35,282 nucleotides of DNA from assembly GCA_017623235.1 (NCBI GenBank), contig JAGAPN010000043.1, positions 1 through 35,282 on the forward strand. The letters are read 5' to 3'. The notes under the pieces were generated by a model that saw nothing but the letters and a program-made list of their open reading frames with translations, searched no databases and had not been told where the DNA came from. The position numbers and the translations under genes are program-made. Origin of the DNA: Clostridia bacterium. GTDB lineage: Bacteria > Bacillota > Clostridia > Oscillospirales > Acutalibacteraceae. Positions 34,848-35,282 of this stretch are shown here, piece by piece (the first letter of the stretch is position 1; the number at the start of each line of letters is the position of its first letter).

Positions 34848-35282
34848 ATGGATAAAATTTGGAAAATAGCAATTGATGATAAAGACAATATTGTTCGCTA
34901 CTCCGATTCTGTAAAAGAAAGGAGAAATTGTCTTTACGTAAATGACCGTGAAATTAAACTTAGTAGAAACTTTTTAAACGAATTTACAGGAATTGATCAA
35001 CCCATTGATATTGGCGGAAAAATATGTCGGTTTATCCTTATTGGCCGTTTTGCTGATGTTGTGGTTGATGGTAAATATTTGAGCAGCGGGCTTGATTATA
35101 AACCGTTGAAGAACATTCCTTGGTGGACCTGGGTCTTTGTGGCGCTTTGTGCCCTAATGCCCGTGGTTGCTCTTGGCGGGGCTTTCCCTGTTGCGATTGC
35201 AATCTTAGGCTCAATATGGTGTGTAAGAATATCCGTCATGCCAACCATAAATACCGGTAAAAAAATATTATATAATATGTTA
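34848..35282 (+). CDS. Hypothetical small membrane protein (partial, runs off the window)
   Basis: The ATG at 34848 opens a frame that stays open for 145 codons to the end of the window. It follows GAGG and a likely promoter. The first 90 or so residues are hydrophilic and beta-rich ('IWKIAIDDKDNIVRYSDS', 'GKICRFILIGRFADVVVDGK'). Two closely spaced hydrophobic stretches then appear ('WWTWVFVALCALMPVVALGG' and 'FPVAIAILGSIWC'). The codons are more AT-rich than those of galE. I do not recognise the family. The small soluble domain followed by a helical hairpin suggests a membrane-associated protein of unknown role. Confidence 0.7.
   Translation, partial: MDKIWKIAIDDKDNIVRYSDSVKERRNCLYVNDREIKLSRNFLNEFTGIDQPIDIGGKICRFILIGRFADVVVDGKYLSSGLDYKPLKNIPWWTWVFVALCALMPVVALGGAFPVAIAILGSIWCVRISVMPTINTGKKILYNML

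Overview
The window looks like a chromosomal stretch from an uncultured gut- or rumen-type member of Clostridia (Oscillospirales/Ruminococcaceae-like). The grounds are strong AGGAGG ribosome sites, GTG and TTG starts, TTGACA/TATAAT promoters with 17-bp spacers, a Gram-positive DnaD + DnaI-type primosome pair, many Gram-positive lipoproteins, dockerin-like repeats, and an ABC sugar importer with no ATPase gene of its own. The genus is inference. I see no tRNA, rRNA, CRISPR array, transposase or phage gene, and no gene-free stretch longer than 300 bases.

Region 1 (1-22025, all + strand) reads as one very long Gram-positive polysaccharide-utilisation operon whose promoter lies upstream of the window. 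It holds the tail of a probable DUF5696-type protein, two CUT1 sugar permeases, a small lipoprotein, two giant secreted SGNH-hydrolase proteins (1727 and 1978 aa) built from tandem discoidin-like modules, and a tiny secreted dockerin-like protein between the giants. These are followed by a membrane-anchored protein with three copies of an unnamed beta-rich module (also found once in the small lipoprotein), two paralogous sugar-binding lipoproteins, and a lipoprotein combining SLH-like repeats with a clan-A-like glycosidase barrel. Two T-tract-less GC-rich hairpins subdivide the operon. A strong terminator at 21991-22025 ends it.

Region 2 (22027-31685) is a second carbohydrate block. A GH20-type enzyme with its own promoter converges on a NahK-like sugar kinase through a shared bidirectional terminator. 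The kinase is divergent from a PocR-AraC regulator. A GH3 enzyme with a strong promoter follows, then a tightly packed run: acyltransferase-3, GT2 (GtrB-like), GtrA-like flippase, AzlC and AzlD. With galE at 33723 this suggests intracellular handling of hexosamine- or galactose-containing oligosaccharides.

Region 3 (31689-34736) is housekeeping: a DnaD-domain protein and a DnaI/DnaC-like helicase loader on the minus strand, divergent from galE, with two back-to-back consensus promoters. The window ends inside a small membrane protein whose promoter carries a perfect 10-bp inverted repeat overlapping the -35 box.

Working model (inference): the giant SGNH proteins and the SLH-glycosidase de-esterify and cut a complex acylated glycan at the cell surface. 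The shared beta modules hold it near the membrane. The two binding lipoproteins and the permease pair import fragments, and the cytoplasmic GH20, GH3, kinase and GalE finish the job.
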